The notes under the pieces are model-generated. The model made no database searches. It was not told the origin of the DNA and was given only the letters and a program-made list of their open reading frames with translations. From NCBI GenBank assembly GCA_034509425.1, contig JAVTVJ010000040.1, forward strand, positions 6,897,001 to 6,961,000: a DNA stretch of 64,000 bases. The letters run 5' to 3'. Origin of the DNA: Eopsaltria australis (lineage: Eukaryota > Chordata > Aves > Passeriformes > Petroicidae). Below are positions 62,261 through 64,000 of this stretch, in pieces (the stretch's first letter is position 1; each line of letters starts with the position of its first letter). The translations under genes were made by a program, and so were the position numbers.

Positions 62261-63761
62261 CGCAGTTACCATGTGTGAGGTACATGTTCACACTGTAAAC
62301 TAATTGAGTTTCTTAAAATTATACACTGAACCCAACTGTTTCTGAACATCACCTGGCTTGCATCTGGTGTAGACTCCTACTGTTTCAACATGGTCAGTAT
62401 TGGGATGGTCCTGAAAATGCTCACTAGTGCAATTCTATGTACCCAGGGCATTTTAACTTAAATAAGAAGTCCACATCTTCCTACTTAATCCAGTGGTTTG
62501 ATGGCAGCTAACCACGGATTTTCAGTTCTAGATTTGGGTATCTAAATACCTTCTGTCTTCTTTTTGAATCTGCCCTGATTTCACTAAAAGTTAACTAGTT
62601 TCCTAGATAAGATCATACTACAGCCAAAATCTATATTTTCCAGATCAAAATCTTTGTCATACCTGTTAGCTTCTCATGTCAGCTTCTATTCTTATGAACA
62701 AACCTAACTTCTTCTGACTCAGAAAAAAACACATTTATTTCAAATGCAAAGCACTTCCAGCAGAGTACTATAAACAGATTTTAAAAAGTTAGATTGGGAG
62801 AAGGCAGACCACTGCCCTGTCTTGCCCCTGTTTATTGAGAAAAAATGTTACTTAAATTATTTTCCCTGAATGAAGTAAACCAATTTTTCCTTACTGTGGG
62901 AAAATCATCATCATAGATCTTCCAATTCACATACAATATGGGTATCTGCAATCTGGTAAAAAGATACCATAGAAAAATAAAAGCATTTTCATCCCAACTC
63001 GGAGATCTCTGACTTTCTATTTTGAGACACGTTTACCTTCAAAGGCTAGATGAATATATTTACAATGTTCTTTTAAGGAACAGTAGAACTATTCTTTCTA
63101 TGAATTTCAACTCTGACACACTTTTTCTAATGTTAATTGTGCCACATGTTTGGTTTGCTACTTGTCTCAGTCTGCAAAAGGCCCTGAATATGCTTAGAGA
63201 CATCTCTCAAATGTTAAATAATTAAATTATGCTTAATATTTCTAGATTTTGTTGTCAACTTCAAAGGGAACAATGAATCATATCCACCCTACTCTCATCA
63301 GACCCTATCAACAGCAGAAAGGAATAATTATTTGCTGATTACGACATAGCAAATCTCCTGCACCATGGAGAGTTCTGAAATCCAACAGTTCTGCATCCAA
63401 CAGTTCAGAAACAATCTCCCTTCCTCTGCACATACTCCCTTTTTACAGCTACAGAAAGATCAGTTAGAATTGTGAGGCCATGAAAAAATTACAATCATTA
63501 CAATACATTAGAACTATTAAGAAAAAAGCAGTAAAAAGAAAATATCTACTATGGAACTGAGAGTACAGTGGCAAGTACTTCAACAATTTAATCTTTAGAA
63601 AGCATGGCAACTTCCACTGTATCACAAAGTTCTATTTATAAAATATTAATTATAATCCAGTGTTCCAATTATTTTTTTATGCCAGAATCCCTTTCCGTCA
63701 CCACTGTGTTTCCCAACACAATTACTGTTTGAAGGAGGATCTAGATAGAGGAAAGCTTTGG
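62261..63761. other. Noncoding stretch
   Basis: No gene is recognised. A small tandem duplication of ATCCAACAGTTC occurs at 63380-63391 and 63394-63405. The word AGGATCTAGA occurs at 63736-63745 and again at the CR1 edge (63770-63779). Confidence 0.55.
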
Positions 63762-64000
63762 GAGACAGCAGGATCTAGAGAAAGGACCCTTTGACATGGC
63801 CCTCCACAATATCCTTCTCTCTAAATTGGTGACAGATGGATTTGATGAGTGAACTGTTAGATGGATAAGAAAGTGGTTGGACAGTCACATTTAGAGGGTT
63901 GTGATCAATGTTTCAGAGACCCAGCAGAATCAGTGAGAAGTGGTGTCCCTCAAGGGTCTGTATACCAGTGATATTTAATATCTTCATTAATGACATAGAA
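63762..64000 (+). mobile_element. CR1 LINE reverse-transcriptase fragment, cut by the window edge
   Basis: Plus-strand reading gives FDMALHNILLSKLVTDGFDE (consensus AFDTVxHxILLxKLxxxGFD), then a stop, VRWIRKWLD, decayed residues, SGVPQGSV near 63930-63960, and finally VIFNIFINDIE up to the last base, in another frame. The order is that of CR1 ORF2 between the YLDFSKAFD block and the block before FADD. The copy has stops and a frameshift. Its 3' part lies beyond the window. It is oriented opposite to the copies at 22.5, 25.4 and 33 kb. Confidence 0.88.

Noticed and set aside
1..64000. CRISPR arrays, prokaryotic operons, phage or plasmid modules
   Set aside because: No spaced direct repeats, no tightly packed long genes and no ribosome-binding sites. 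The repeats and splice-like signals indicate a vertebrate genome.

Overview
This window looks like nuclear DNA of a bird, with no intact protein-coding gene that I can identify. The background is AT-rich and full of stop codons. The repeats are the main evidence for a bird. Several CR1-type LINE copies occur, two of them keeping the characteristic CR1 3' end followed by the CR1 ORF2 3' region in reverse orientation. There is one ERVL-like solo LTR, and there are relics of old amniote repeats (a MIR-like SINE and palindromic elements). I see no bacterial-type operons, no CRISPR array, and no rRNA or tRNA gene. Family names come from remembered consensus sequences, not from a search.

Layout. 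0-9 kb: noncoding DNA, an old LINE reverse-transcriptase relic on the minus strand (1.85-2.41 kb), an unexplained GC-richer patch (4.8-5.2 kb), then a long CCTTC pentanucleotide array (8.83-9.02 kb). 9-25 kb: mostly empty, with two ancient palindromic repeat relics, a pair of AT arrays at 21.6-21.7 kb, a decayed CR1 3' piece at 22.5 kb and an unassigned open frame at 24.5 kb. 25.3-26.4 kb: a CR1 3' end on the minus strand runs directly into a CpG island, the only promoter-like region in the window. 26-36 kb: noncoding, with a MIR-like SINE split by a palindromic insert (30.7-30.97 kb) and the best-preserved CR1 (32.7-33.75 kb, minus), which still shows its FADD reverse-transcriptase box. 36.58-36.83 kb: the best candidate for a real coding exon, on the minus strand, with a strong splice acceptor, a usable donor and a poly-asparagine tract. 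37-64 kb: noncoding, with a TTTTCC array at 44.2 kb, an old LINE relic with a YADD box at 51.7-52.1 kb (plus), weak open frames at 45.7, 53.3 and 54.8 kb, the ERVL-like solo LTR at 61.9-62.26 kb, and a CR1 on the plus strand running off the right edge.

The simplest reading is a gene-poor, mostly intronic or intergenic interval. It may belong to a long gene whose exon is seen at 36.7 kb, and it has one CpG-island promoter whose direction and gene I cannot determine. I found no convincing new biological system. The points most worth checking are the 36.7 kb exon, the CpG island and its junction with CR1, the nested ancient SINE, and the two long pyrimidine arrays.
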